Positions 27,926 to 35,938 of a DNA stretch of 64,000 bases are shown piece by piece. The stretch's first letter is position 1, and the number at the start of each line of letters is the position of its first letter. A program made the translations under genes and the position numbers. The stretch is from Candidatus Phycosocius bacilliformis (GTDB taxonomy: Bacteria > Pseudomonadota > Alphaproteobacteria > Caulobacterales > Aquidulcibacteraceae), in assembly GCF_003112735.1 (NCBI RefSeq), contig NZ_BFBR01000001.1:434001-498000 (forward strand). Direction: 5' to 3'. The notes beneath the pieces were generated by a model that made no database searches, was not told the DNA's origin, and saw only the letters and a program-made list of their open reading frames with translations.

Positions 27926-27989
27926 ACGGCCACCAAGTCCTATCGCATGGCCAATCTGTAAGCTTCCAATTGAACCTGAAGGGATCGCC

Positions 27990-30191
27990 ATGCAACAGGC
28001 CATTGACCGCCGCGCCATTCTGCTCGCAGGTGCCGCTATGACTGCTTCGACCGCACTGCCCGCTTTCGCTCAATCATCCAGCCCGCGTCGTGGGGCACCA
28101 CAGGGGCCAGTCGCCCGCAAGGTCGCCCATGAGATTACCCAGCACGGCCAAAAGCGGGTCGACAATTATCACTGGCTGCGCGACCCAAACTGGCAAGCCG
28201 TTATCGACGAGCCGACCAAATTGTCTGAGGAGATCCGCGTCCATATCGAAGCGGAGAATGCCTATACCAAGTCAGTCCTGCTTGACCCAACCGCCAAGCT
28301 ACGCGCGGACTTGTTTGAGGAACTCAAAGGCAAAATCAAACAGGATGATTCAAGTGTGCCGGCGCGCGATGGCGATTGGGCTTATGCCATCCGCTTCCGG
28401 GCTGGCGGGCAATATCCAATCGTCTACCGCCGCTCGATTGATGCTGTTACCGGCCAGCCCACCGGCCCTGAGCAAATTCTGATCGATGGAGACAAGGAGT
28501 CCAAAGGCGAAAAATTCTGGCGACTGCAGGATTGGGCTCAAAATCCAGCCCAAGACATTCTGGCTTATTTTGTCGATTATGAGGGCGGTAACAAAGTTAC
28601 ATTGCGCTTCCGTGCAATGGCGACGGGCTCGGACCTGCCATATAAAATCGAAGGGGCCTCGGCGGGCCTCGTCTGGGCAAAAGATGGCCGCACCTGCTTC
28701 TACTGCCTCTTGGACGACAATTTCCGCGTCGCACGCGTGATGCGCCATATCGTGGGCGAAGACCCCAAGACAGACGTACTGGTGTTTGAGGAAAAGGATC
28801 CGTCTTTCCAAAGCGGCATCGTGAAGAGCTCCTCTGGCGACTATATGATCATTTATCGGTCGCAAAGCGAAAGCACCGACATTCTGACGGTGCCGCTGGC
28901 CAAGCCGACGAGCAAGCCCAAGCGCTTCACGGCTTTCCGGCAAGGGGTAGAATATTTCCCCGACCATCATGGTGGCCATTTCTATATTCGCACGAATGCT
29001 GGCGGTGCGATTGACTTCAAGATTGCTCGTACGCCGGTCAACAAAACGGCGGCGGCCAATTGGACCGATTTCATCCCCCATGAGGCTGGCCGCTTTATTG
29101 AAAATGTAAACCTTTATGCCGGTCACATGGTTCTGGAAGAAACCGTGGATGCGCTGCCGCGGCTGACTGTGCGCGACATGACGAGCGGCGACACCCATCA
29201 GATTGCGTTTCCTGAAGAAGCTTATGATCTGTCGGTCTTACGTGGGTTTGAATGGAATACGAAGATTCTGCGCTTTACTTACAACTCACCGTCGACCCCG
29301 ACCGAGACATGGGATTATGATCTGGTAAGCCGTGAACGCTCTTTACGCAAAACCCAAGAAATTCCATCTGGCCATAACAAGGCTGATTATGTCGTCCGCC
29401 GCACGATTGCTGTGGCCACGGATGGCGCACGCATCCCGCTGACGATTCTGTATCACAAGAATACGCCGATTGATGGCACGGCTCCGGCCTTGCTCTATGG
29501 TTATGGCTCTTATGGGATTTCGATGCCGGCCAGCTTCTCAACCGCACGTCTGCCCTTGGTGGATCGCGGGATGGTTTATTGCATCGCCCACATTCGGGGT
29601 GGGCAGGAACGGGGCTATCAATGGTATCTTGATGGCAAACTGATGAAGAAACAAAACACATTCTCTGACTTTGCCCGTGCCGCAGAGGCGCTGGTTGAGC
29701 AGAAGTTTGCCGCACCCAAGAAGATCGTCATCGAGGGTCGCTCGGCAGGTGGCCTGCTGGTCGGCGCCGTGATGAACCAGCGCCCGGAATTGTTTGCTGG
29801 CGTCATCGGCGGGGTTGCCTTCGTCGATGTGATCAATACGATTTCGGACGGTGAATTGCCGCTGACACCACCTGAATGGACCGAATGGGGCAATCCGATC
29901 ACCTCAAAAGAGGCCTTCGACTATATGATGGCGTACAGCCCTTATGATCAGGTGGGCACCAAGCCATATCCACCACTGTTTGCCCAAACCGCATTGTCTG
30001 ATAGCCAGGTGACCTATTGGGAGCCAACTAAATGGGTGGCAAAGTTACGGGAATTAAGCCCCGATGCGGGCCCCTTCCTGCTCGACGTCAATATGTCGGC
30101 GGGCCACGGCGGTGCCTCCGGACGGTTTGATCGCCTCAAAGAAGTTGCCGACAGCCATGCCTTTGCCCTGTGGTGTGTCGGCAAGGCGTGA
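27990..30191 (+). CDS. ptrB: Exported oligopeptidase B-like S9 serine peptidase
   Basis: A 733-residue prolyl oligopeptidase-family enzyme closest to oligopeptidase B, which cuts peptides after Arg/Lys. An N-terminal signal with DRRAILLAGAA precedes a beta-propeller (about 80-420) and the catalytic alpha/beta domain. GRSAGGLL gives Ser585, HIRGGQERG is family-typical, and SAGHGGASGR carries the His. E. coli PtrB is cytoplasmic; the RR-containing leader here suggests export, by Tat or Sec. ATG 27990 follows AAGGGA. Divergent from oxyR, convergent with the TauD-type gene. Confidence 0.92.
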   Translation: MQQAIDRRAILLAGAAMTASTALPAFAQSSSPRRGAPQGPVARKVAHEITQHGQKRVDNYHWLRDPNWQAVIDEPTKLSEEIRVHIEAENAYTKSVLLDPTAKLRADLFEELKGKIKQDDSSVPARDGDWAYAIRFRAGGQYPIVYRRSIDAVTGQPTGPEQILIDGDKESKGEKFWRLQDWAQNPAQDILAYFVDYEGGNKVTLRFRAMATGSDLPYKIEGASAGLVWAKDGRTCFYCLLDDNFRVARVMRHIVGEDPKTDVLVFEEKDPSFQSGIVKSSSGDYMIIYRSQSESTDILTVPLAKPTSKPKRFTAFRQGVEYFPDHHGGHFYIRTNAGGAIDFKIARTPVNKTAAANWTDFIPHEAGRFIENVNLYAGHMVLEETVDALPRLTVRDMTSGDTHQIAFPEEAYDLSVLRGFEWNTKILRFTYNSPSTPTETWDYDLVSRERSLRKTQEIPSGHNKADYVVRRTIAVATDGARIPLTILYHKNTPIDGTAPALLYGYGSYGISMPASFSTARLPLVDRGMVYCIAHIRGGQERGYQWYLDGKLMKKQNTFSDFARAAEALVEQKFAAPKKIVIEGRSAGGLLVGAVMNQRPELFAGVIGGVAFVDVINTISDGELPLTPPEWTEWGNPITSKEAFDYMMAYSPYDQVGTKPYPPLFAQTALSDSQVTYWEPTKWVAKLRELSPDAGPFLLDVNMSAGHGGASGRFDRLKEVADSHAFALWCVGKA

Positions 30192-30200
30192 AGCCCACCA

Positions 30201-31022
30201 TCAGCTCAGCGCACAGCCCTCAATGGTGATACGGTGCATCAGTCGAAAGTCGCCGTGATAATCATTGAGGGCATAATGCCAGGTCGCCCGATTGTCCCAG
30301 AAGGCGACTGAGCCCTTCTGCCAGACAAAGCGGGTGGTGAAAGCATCCTGAATTGCATGCTGGTAGAGATAGCTCAAAAGAGGCCAGCTCTCAGCTTGGG
30401 TCCAGCCATCAAAGTGCAAGGTGAAGGCAGGATTGACATAAAGCGCTTTGCGACCACTCAAAGGATGGGTAATGATCACCGGGTGAATCGCATCCTGGGT
30501 CGCGGCCTCCGCATTGCCGATCCGGTTTTCTGCATCGCCCTTGTATGCACCTTGTGCACCGAAGACATGCCTGCTGGAATGCACCGCGCGCAATCCTTCC
30601 AGCGTCTGCTTCAAACCCGCCGAAAGCGCGTCATAGGCCGCATACATCGAGGCAAATAACGTGTCGCCACCCGTGGCAGGCAAGTCGCGGGCAACCAACA
30701 CCGATCCAAGTGCAGGTTCCTGGTCATAGGAATGGTCGGTGTGCCAAGCCCCACCTATATTGGTGGTTTGATGCTTTTCCTTACGCACTTCAGCAATCTC
30801 AGGATGGGTGGGTGTCGCCTTGAAAAAGCGGTTGATGTTGATCGGACCGAAGCGGCGCGCAAAGGCGATGTGGTCGTCAGGCGATAAATCCTGATCGCGA
30901 AAGAATAAGACGCCATGATCTGCAAAGGCCTGTTTAAGCTCAACCTCTGCCCGGTCCGTTAAGCGCCGCAAGTCGACTCCGGTCACTTCCGCGCCGACAC
31001 CGTTCAAAGCTGTAATCTGCAT
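30201..31022 (-). CDS. TauD/TfdA-family Fe(II)/2-oxoglutarate dioxygenase
   Basis: A 273-residue dioxygenase. WHTDHSY gives the HxD iron ligands (His94, Asp96), WHYALNDYHG the distal His, and FRLMHRITI the Arg that binds 2-oxoglutarate. The fold and VNPAFT stretch match TauD/TfdA/AtsK enzymes, which often free sulfite from sulfonates or alkyl sulfates, or cleave aryloxy acids. Nothing nearby (no transporter, no sulfur genes) fixes the substrate. ATG 31022 has GGAGG four bases upstream, so the frame's earlier start is rejected. Confidence 0.9.
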   Translation of the reverse strand: MQITALNGVGAEVTGVDLRRLTDRAEVELKQAFADHGVLFFRDQDLSPDDHIAFARRFGPININRFFKATPTHPEIAEVRKEKHQTTNIGGAWHTDHSYDQEPALGSVLVARDLPATGGDTLFASMYAAYDALSAGLKQTLEGLRAVHSSRHVFGAQGAYKGDAENRIGNAEAATQDAIHPVIITHPLSGRKALYVNPAFTLHFDGWTQAESWPLLSYLYQHAIQDAFTTRFVWQKGSVAFWDNRATWHYALNDYHGDFRLMHRITIEGCALS

Positions 31023-31200
31023 AAGCCCTCCGCAAACGGCCACAGGGGGTTAGTCTGTGGCTTCGAGATTGCTTGGTCAAGAACGATGTCTGCTGCACCG
31101 AGATCACATCACCATCCCCACGCAATCGTGACCGGCAAGGACTTGCAGGCAAGGTTGAATGATATAACCTTTCTGCGCTCTGTCACAAAAGGAATGGCCC

Positions 31201-32373
31201 ATGAACGATTCTGCCGCATCTGGTCTGTCGATTGATTTGTCACGCCGCAGTTTGTTTCAACTGGCCGCCGCGGGGCTTGTTGGCGTCGGTGGTGGGGCCT
31301 TAGCCCCAGACGTGGTTCAGGCCGCTGCACAGAAGCTGCCGTTGCAATACAATCCAGATGGCACCTATGCCACGGTTCCGCTGGCCAAGGACGCTTTCAC
31401 TCTGGCGGTGATCCAATCGCGTGTGCGGCAAGTCGATCTAAGCCGTGCCAATGCCAGCCGAAAAGAAAACCTTGACCACATGGTCGACCTAATCGATGCA
31501 GCTCAAGGCTGGGGCGGAGTGAAGGAGGTTCTGTTCTTCCATGAGTTCCCCATCACAGGCTGGTCGGATAAATGGAGCCGCGTGGACAGCTTAAAGGCCG
31601 CTATCGAAATCCCAGGGGAAGAAACCGAAGCCCTGGGCAAAAAGGCCAAGCAGTATGGCTGCTATATCGTGTTTGGTTCCTATGTCCGCGATCGAGACTG
31701 GGCCAATCACCTTTTGTCTATCACCACCATTATCGGTCCGGATGGCAGCATCGTCGACAAACACTGGAAGGCCCGCAACATCAAGGGCGTGTTTGGCGGT
31801 AGCAATTATGAGATCTACACGTCCACCATTCATGACTGCCTCGATGCCTATGTGGAAATGTATGGCCGCGATGCCGTTATCCCTGTCACCAAGACACCTT
31901 TGGGAAATTTCATTACAAGTTCGGTCCAGCGCGAACCCGAATTGTTCCGGGCGTTTGCGATGAAAGGTGGCGAAGTGTTTCTGCGCACCGCCACAGGCGG
32001 TTTCACGCGGGAAGATATTCAGGCCACCGCACTCTATAACCGGGTCTATGTCGCAGCATCTAACAATGCAGTCTCGCCAAATAATCCTGGCTTTTTTGAC
32101 GATTCAGGCGCGGCGGGTGGTTCATGCATCTTTGGTCCCGATGGCAGGCTCATTGATGAGGCCAATTCAGTGAACGAAACCATCGTGACGGCCCGCATCC
32201 CGATCGCCCAGTTTCGGCGCACCCATCGCCAGCCCGTTGTGCATATGTCCCTCTACCGGGATTTGTTCGACGCCTATCAAGAGCGCTATCCCCCCAACCT
32301 CTTTACCGCTTACCAGCCCAAAGATGGCCGCGACGCCTATGAGTATCTGAAGAATAAAGCGACCTGGAAATAA
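31201..32373 (+). CDS. Tat-exported nitrilase-superfamily homologue, catalytic Cys replaced by Ser
   Basis: A 390-residue protein with a twin-arginine leader (SRRSLFQLAAAGLVGVG, 14-30) and a C-N hydrolase domain from about 65 to 345. Two of the three catalytic residues are where expected: Glu115 in FFHEFPITG and Lys190 in VDKHWKARN. The third motif, normally C-x5-PE-x2-R, reads ITSSVQREPELFR with Ser240 in place of Cys and Val in place of the following Asp. It is therefore probably inactive as an amidase/nitrilase or uses different chemistry. The spacer upstream (178 bases) separates it from the divergent TauD-type gene. Confidence 0.85.
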   Translation: MNDSAASGLSIDLSRRSLFQLAAAGLVGVGGGALAPDVVQAAAQKLPLQYNPDGTYATVPLAKDAFTLAVIQSRVRQVDLSRANASRKENLDHMVDLIDAAQGWGGVKEVLFFHEFPITGWSDKWSRVDSLKAAIEIPGEETEALGKKAKQYGCYIVFGSYVRDRDWANHLLSITTIIGPDGSIVDKHWKARNIKGVFGGSNYEIYTSTIHDCLDAYVEMYGRDAVIPVTKTPLGNFITSSVQREPELFRAFAMKGGEVFLRTATGGFTREDIQATALYNRVYVAASNNAVSPNNPGFFDDSGAAGGSCIFGPDGRLIDEANSVNETIVTARIPIAQFRRTHRQPVVHMSLYRDLFDAYQERYPPNLFTAYQPKDGRDAYEYLKNKATWK

Positions 32374-32459
32374 GCTGAACTTCAAGGTGCGATCCAAAGG
32401 CGCGATGCGGGATTGTGCTGCGGCAGCGTTGAGATGTGAGGGTGGATGGGCCGCCAGCA

Positions 32460-32493
32460 AATCAGGGCTTATTGCTGCCAATCAGCCCTGATT
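32460..32493. terminator. Hairpin between convergent nitrilase homologue and chemoreceptor genes
   Basis: AATCAGGGCT (32460-32469) and AGCCCTGATT (32484-32493) are perfect inverted repeats with a 14-base loop, lying between two converging genes. The position suggests a bidirectional terminator, but there is no proper T-run on either strand. Confidence 0.4.
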
Positions 32494-32527
32494 AGAAGGT
32501 TTGACGTTCCGCTAAGACCACTATTGG

Positions 32528-34612
32528 CTAGGCAGCGCGGACCTGATGGAGGAAGTTGTCGACTTCATCGCGCAATCGCGTGGCCTGAACGCCCAATTCA
32601 CGGGCCGCCGACAAGGATTGTTCAGAAGCTGCACCGGTTTCAGCTGAACCAGCCTGCACCAGACCAATCGACTGGGTGACCTCTGCGGTGCCATTGGCGA
32701 CGTCGATCGTGTTGCGCGTGATCTCATTGACGACGGCGAGCTGCTCCTCGACAGCCGCACTTATTGAAGCCGAGATCTGATTGATTTCACCAATGGTGGA
32801 ACTAATGCCACCGATCGCAGCCACAGCCTCATTGGTCGCAATTTGTACTTCATTGATCTGAACAGAAATTTCGTCTGTTGCGCGTGAGGTCTGTTCGGCG
32901 AGGCTTTTCACTTCAGACGCCACTACCGCAAAACCCTTGCCGGCAGCCCCAGCGCGGGCTGCCTCAATAGTCGCGTTCAGGGCCAGCAGATTGGTCTGCG
33001 AGGCAATGTCGGAGATCAGCGATACGACCTGACCGATCTTCTCGGCAGCCCGCGACAAAGCGTGAACCGTGTCATTGGTCGTCGCTGCCCGGGTTTCAGC
33101 CTGACGGGCGATATCGGCAGCAGAGGTGACTTGCTGGGCAATTTCACGGATCGAGGCGCTCAACTCTTCTGTTGCAGAGGCGACCGTCTGAACATTAGCA
33201 GACGACGTTGCAGCGGTTTGGGCCACAGTGTCAGAATGGACGCTGGTTTCACGTGCCGTACGGGCGAGTGATTCTGAGGTTGCGGTCAGCTCGGAAGCCG
33301 ACGCAGCAACGATTTCAACCACTTGGCCCACTGAGCGCTCTAGGTCTTCGGCGAGAGCGTTCATCATCGCCTTCTTCTCGGCATCCGCCTGTTCGCGTTG
33401 AACGGCCTCACGCTCACTCATGGCCTTGACCGCACGTGCATTAACTTGGAACACCTTCAAGGCCTCTACCATGGTGCCAATCTCATCCTTGGATGACAGT
33501 CGATCAATATTGCCATCAAGATGTCCATTGGCGAGAGCTTGCATTTCGCCCGAGATTTCAACGACTCGGGCGGCCACGCGACGGTTGATAAACCACGTGA
33601 GGAAGCCAACCATTGCCAGTGAGACGACCAGTTGGATAATGGTGAAGATGAGGGCGTTTTGGGCGTTTTGAGCCAATTGCGCCGTCTGCTCATCCAAATC
33701 ACTGCCGGCCACATTAACCAATTCCTCGGTTGTGGCGAGGGCGGCGGAAGATTCGCCGAAGAAGCTGTTGAGATCCGTGCCATAATTGCCGGTCGCCGCA
33801 TTGGCCAAAAGCCGCTTGCGGGTCTGATCATACGTGCCAAAATATGCCGCATCAGCCTTTGCAATGGCTTGGCGTACATTGTCGGGTACATCTGGATGGG
33901 CTGCACGTTGCTTGATTTCAGCCATGGCAGACACGGTCGCGGCGGCGTAAATTTTGCCTTGGCCGAGCTGGTCCGCCGGAATCGGCGCGCCGGTGGCTGT
34001 TGCAATGGCCAGAATGGTGCGCTCACGGCCACCAAACTCCCGGATTTCCCAAGCCAGTCGCTGAATCGCCTGCAAATTGATTACAGAACTGGTTGCAATC
34101 GCCTTTGACGGCATGATTTCTGAATCAAGTGATCGGATTGTTTCGACCGTCGCCTTGATCGAACTTGGGATAGTGGTGACAGCCTCTGGCTGGCGCGAAA
34201 CCAAGTCTACCTTTAGCCCGGCATCAGCCTTGGTTCGTAAGTCGCGAATTGTGCCGAGATGTCCATCCAAAGAGGCGGTAAAGGCATCAACCTTTTCAAG
34301 GTCTTTTTCACCACGGGCGAGATCCTTCAACTCACCAAAGGACTTGTCGACTTGGGTGCGTTGTTGGGTCAGCAAATCCTGCAAGGGTGCTGGCATGACA
34401 GTGGGAAGATTAAGTCCGACTTGGGTTAAGGACCGTTCGAGCGACAGTTTGGTTGTTGATTCATACAGTTTATCAGTCACAAGTACCGAAGCCATCAGGG
34501 ACTTAGTGGCCCCTATCTTCTCCCAAGTCTGCGACAAAGCAAACGCAGAACACACAATAGTCGTCAGGGTAATGCCGCCGCAGGCGATCATGGAAACCAA
34601 CTTGATGGACAT
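32528..34612 (-). CDS. Methyl-accepting chemotaxis protein
   Basis: A 694-residue chemoreceptor: membrane helix 6-28, a largely helical periplasmic sensor (about 30-315), a second membrane helix (about 318-342), HAMP (about 343-395) and the cytoplasmic four-helix hairpin. The tip QTNLLALNATIEAARAGAAGKGFAVVA, here cited only by its ends (QTNLLALN and GFAVVASEV), binds CheA/CheW. No CheB/CheR-docking pentapeptide is visible at the C-terminus. No che genes are adjacent. The ligand of the sensor domain is unknown. Next upstream on the same strand is the CpcT-domain protein, 180 bases away. Confidence 0.95.
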   Translation of the reverse strand: MSIKLVSMIACGGITLTTIVCSAFALSQTWEKIGATKSLMASVLVTDKLYESTTKLSLERSLTQVGLNLPTVMPAPLQDLLTQQRTQVDKSFGELKDLARGEKDLEKVDAFTASLDGHLGTIRDLRTKADAGLKVDLVSRQPEAVTTIPSSIKATVETIRSLDSEIMPSKAIATSSVINLQAIQRLAWEIREFGGRERTILAIATATGAPIPADQLGQGKIYAAATVSAMAEIKQRAAHPDVPDNVRQAIAKADAAYFGTYDQTRKRLLANAATGNYGTDLNSFFGESSAALATTEELVNVAGSDLDEQTAQLAQNAQNALIFTIIQLVVSLAMVGFLTWFINRRVAARVVEISGEMQALANGHLDGNIDRLSSKDEIGTMVEALKVFQVNARAVKAMSEREAVQREQADAEKKAMMNALAEDLERSVGQVVEIVAASASELTATSESLARTARETSVHSDTVAQTAATSSANVQTVASATEELSASIREIAQQVTSAADIARQAETRAATTNDTVHALSRAAEKIGQVVSLISDIASQTNLLALNATIEAARAGAAGKGFAVVASEVKSLAEQTSRATDEISVQINEVQIATNEAVAAIGGISSTIGEINQISASISAAVEEQLAVVNEITRNTIDVANGTAEVTQSIGLVQAGSAETGAASEQSLSAARELGVQATRLRDEVDNFLHQVRAA

Positions 34613-34792
34613 GTACTTCTCCGCCGTTACATGAACGTGGACCTGCGGCTACATGCGTGAGTATTTAAGAGGCTTTAATGTCGTATCTTTTTGTCCTGAC
34701 AATACTAAGTTTCACGGAAAAGTGAGAAGATTAGTCTATTACTAGACGTTTACAGTCGTCCAAATTTTTCGACGCGGGCCTCCAACCCCCGA

Positions 34793-35842
34793 TCAGCGGA
34801 AGGTACGGTCGGGCCCTGCCAAGGTGCAGCTTGCCTGCAACCAGCGCAAGTTTATCCCAACACGTGTGGCGTCTTGATCAGCCCAAGCATAAGATAGTGC
34901 GCGTGGATTTCCCTTTTCATGCACATAGAGGGTCAAGGATGGCCGGTTTGTGCCATAAGGCCATTCCGCCAATCTGAGGCGCAAATAGAAGTCTCGCGGT
35001 GTCGATTCATCGGTGCGGATCGCGAGTTCACCACCTTGGTCGTGGATCCAGCCACGTTCAAATGTCCAGCTGTCTTGCCCGACACCAGACTCCCCGTGCT
35101 TGGCCCCGCGCAAAACTGATGTCCAGCATGTAAATGGGCGGGCCTTGTTGAGCATATGAGGTACATTGGCTCGGTTGCCATAAACATAGGCACCGGCCTC
35201 ATCGACAGCCTGATCGAGGATGGATAAGCTACGATCACTCAACACGAGTTGATCGGTAATTATCAACGTCTTGCCGCTGCGCTGCGATTTCACTTTGCAC
35301 GCACCGGGCTTCATCGTGCCGATGAATTGCTGGCTTTGCCGACGCCAATAGACTTCACAGCCCGGATAGAGTGTCATGTTTGACGGGCTCAAATCGGCAA
35401 GCTTGCTGGGATCAGCATAGGCACCGCGTATGGCCAAAGCTTGTTCGGTACTTGGGGCAAAAATCTCCAGCTTGATGGCGCGCTCACTCTCATCAACGGA
35501 GAATCTGTACAGGCGCTGACGATAGATTTTTGTGGGATCATTATCGCTATATTGCTCAACATAAAAGATGTTAGAGCCAAAAGCAGGTAGGTTTACAGGG
35601 GCAAAGATGGAATGGATTCGCCCGTTCCGCTCAATTTCTGGCGTTTTCAACTCACCATCAAAATAGACCTGCAAATCATTATCATAGCGTCCTGGGAAGT
35701 AATCCAACAATGTGCGCAAATCTTTGTTGAGCACATCCTTGAGACCAGGGGCCGCTTCCTGCGAGGCCACCGGAGAGCTAAGGCATAAGCAGGCAGCGAA
35801 CATCAATCCGGGCAGTGTCATCAGAGAAAATGGCTTTACCAT
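34793..35842 (-). CDS. Exported CpcT/CpeT-domain protein
   Basis: A 349-residue protein with a signal peptide ending near VASQ (about 28). The region 40-215 looks like the CpcT/CpeT fold: LDYFPGRYDND, APVNLPAFGSNIFYVEQYSD, KIYRQRLYRFSVDE, and a paired-Cys segment YPGCEVYWRR ... GACKV. CpcT enzymes attach bilins to phycobiliproteins in cyanobacteria; no phycobiliprotein or bilin gene is here, so the fold is probably used for another ligand. The C-terminal 130 residues are unassigned. ATG 35842 follows GAGGAG at eight bases. Upstream on the same strand, across a terminator, lies a TonB receptor. Confidence 0.72.
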   Translation of the reverse strand: MVKPFSLMTLPGLMFAACLCLSSPVASQEAAPGLKDVLNKDLRTLLDYFPGRYDNDLQVYFDGELKTPEIERNGRIHSIFAPVNLPAFGSNIFYVEQYSDNDPTKIYRQRLYRFSVDESERAIKLEIFAPSTEQALAIRGAYADPSKLADLSPSNMTLYPGCEVYWRRQSQQFIGTMKPGACKVKSQRSGKTLIITDQLVLSDRSLSILDQAVDEAGAYVYGNRANVPHMLNKARPFTCWTSVLRGAKHGESGVGQDSWTFERGWIHDQGGELAIRTDESTPRDFYLRLRLAEWPYGTNRPSLTLYVHEKGNPRALSYAWADQDATRVGINLRWLQASCTLAGPDRTFR

Positions 35843-35886
35843 CGCAATCGCTCCTCTCGTATCCAATCAAAAGTCGGCCGACGCAC

Positions 35887-35914
35887 AAAAAAGCCCGGCG
35901 CGAACGCCGGGCTT
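35887..35914 (-). terminator. Rho-independent terminator of the TonB receptor gene
   Basis: AAGCCCGGCG / CGCCGGGCTT (35891-35900 and 35905-35914) with a 4-base loop, followed on the minus strand by a T-run (35887-35892 as A on plus). It lies 25 bases after the receptor stop and before the CpcT-domain gene, so the two are separate transcripts. Confidence 0.92.
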
Positions 35915-35938
35915 CCCCACAACACCATAGCGTCGCGA

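Noticed and set aside
34665-34678. TTAA-N6-TTAA upstream of the chemoreceptor, like a CtrA site
   Set aside because: The CtrA consensus has a 7-base spacer; in AT-rich spacer DNA this match is expected by chance.
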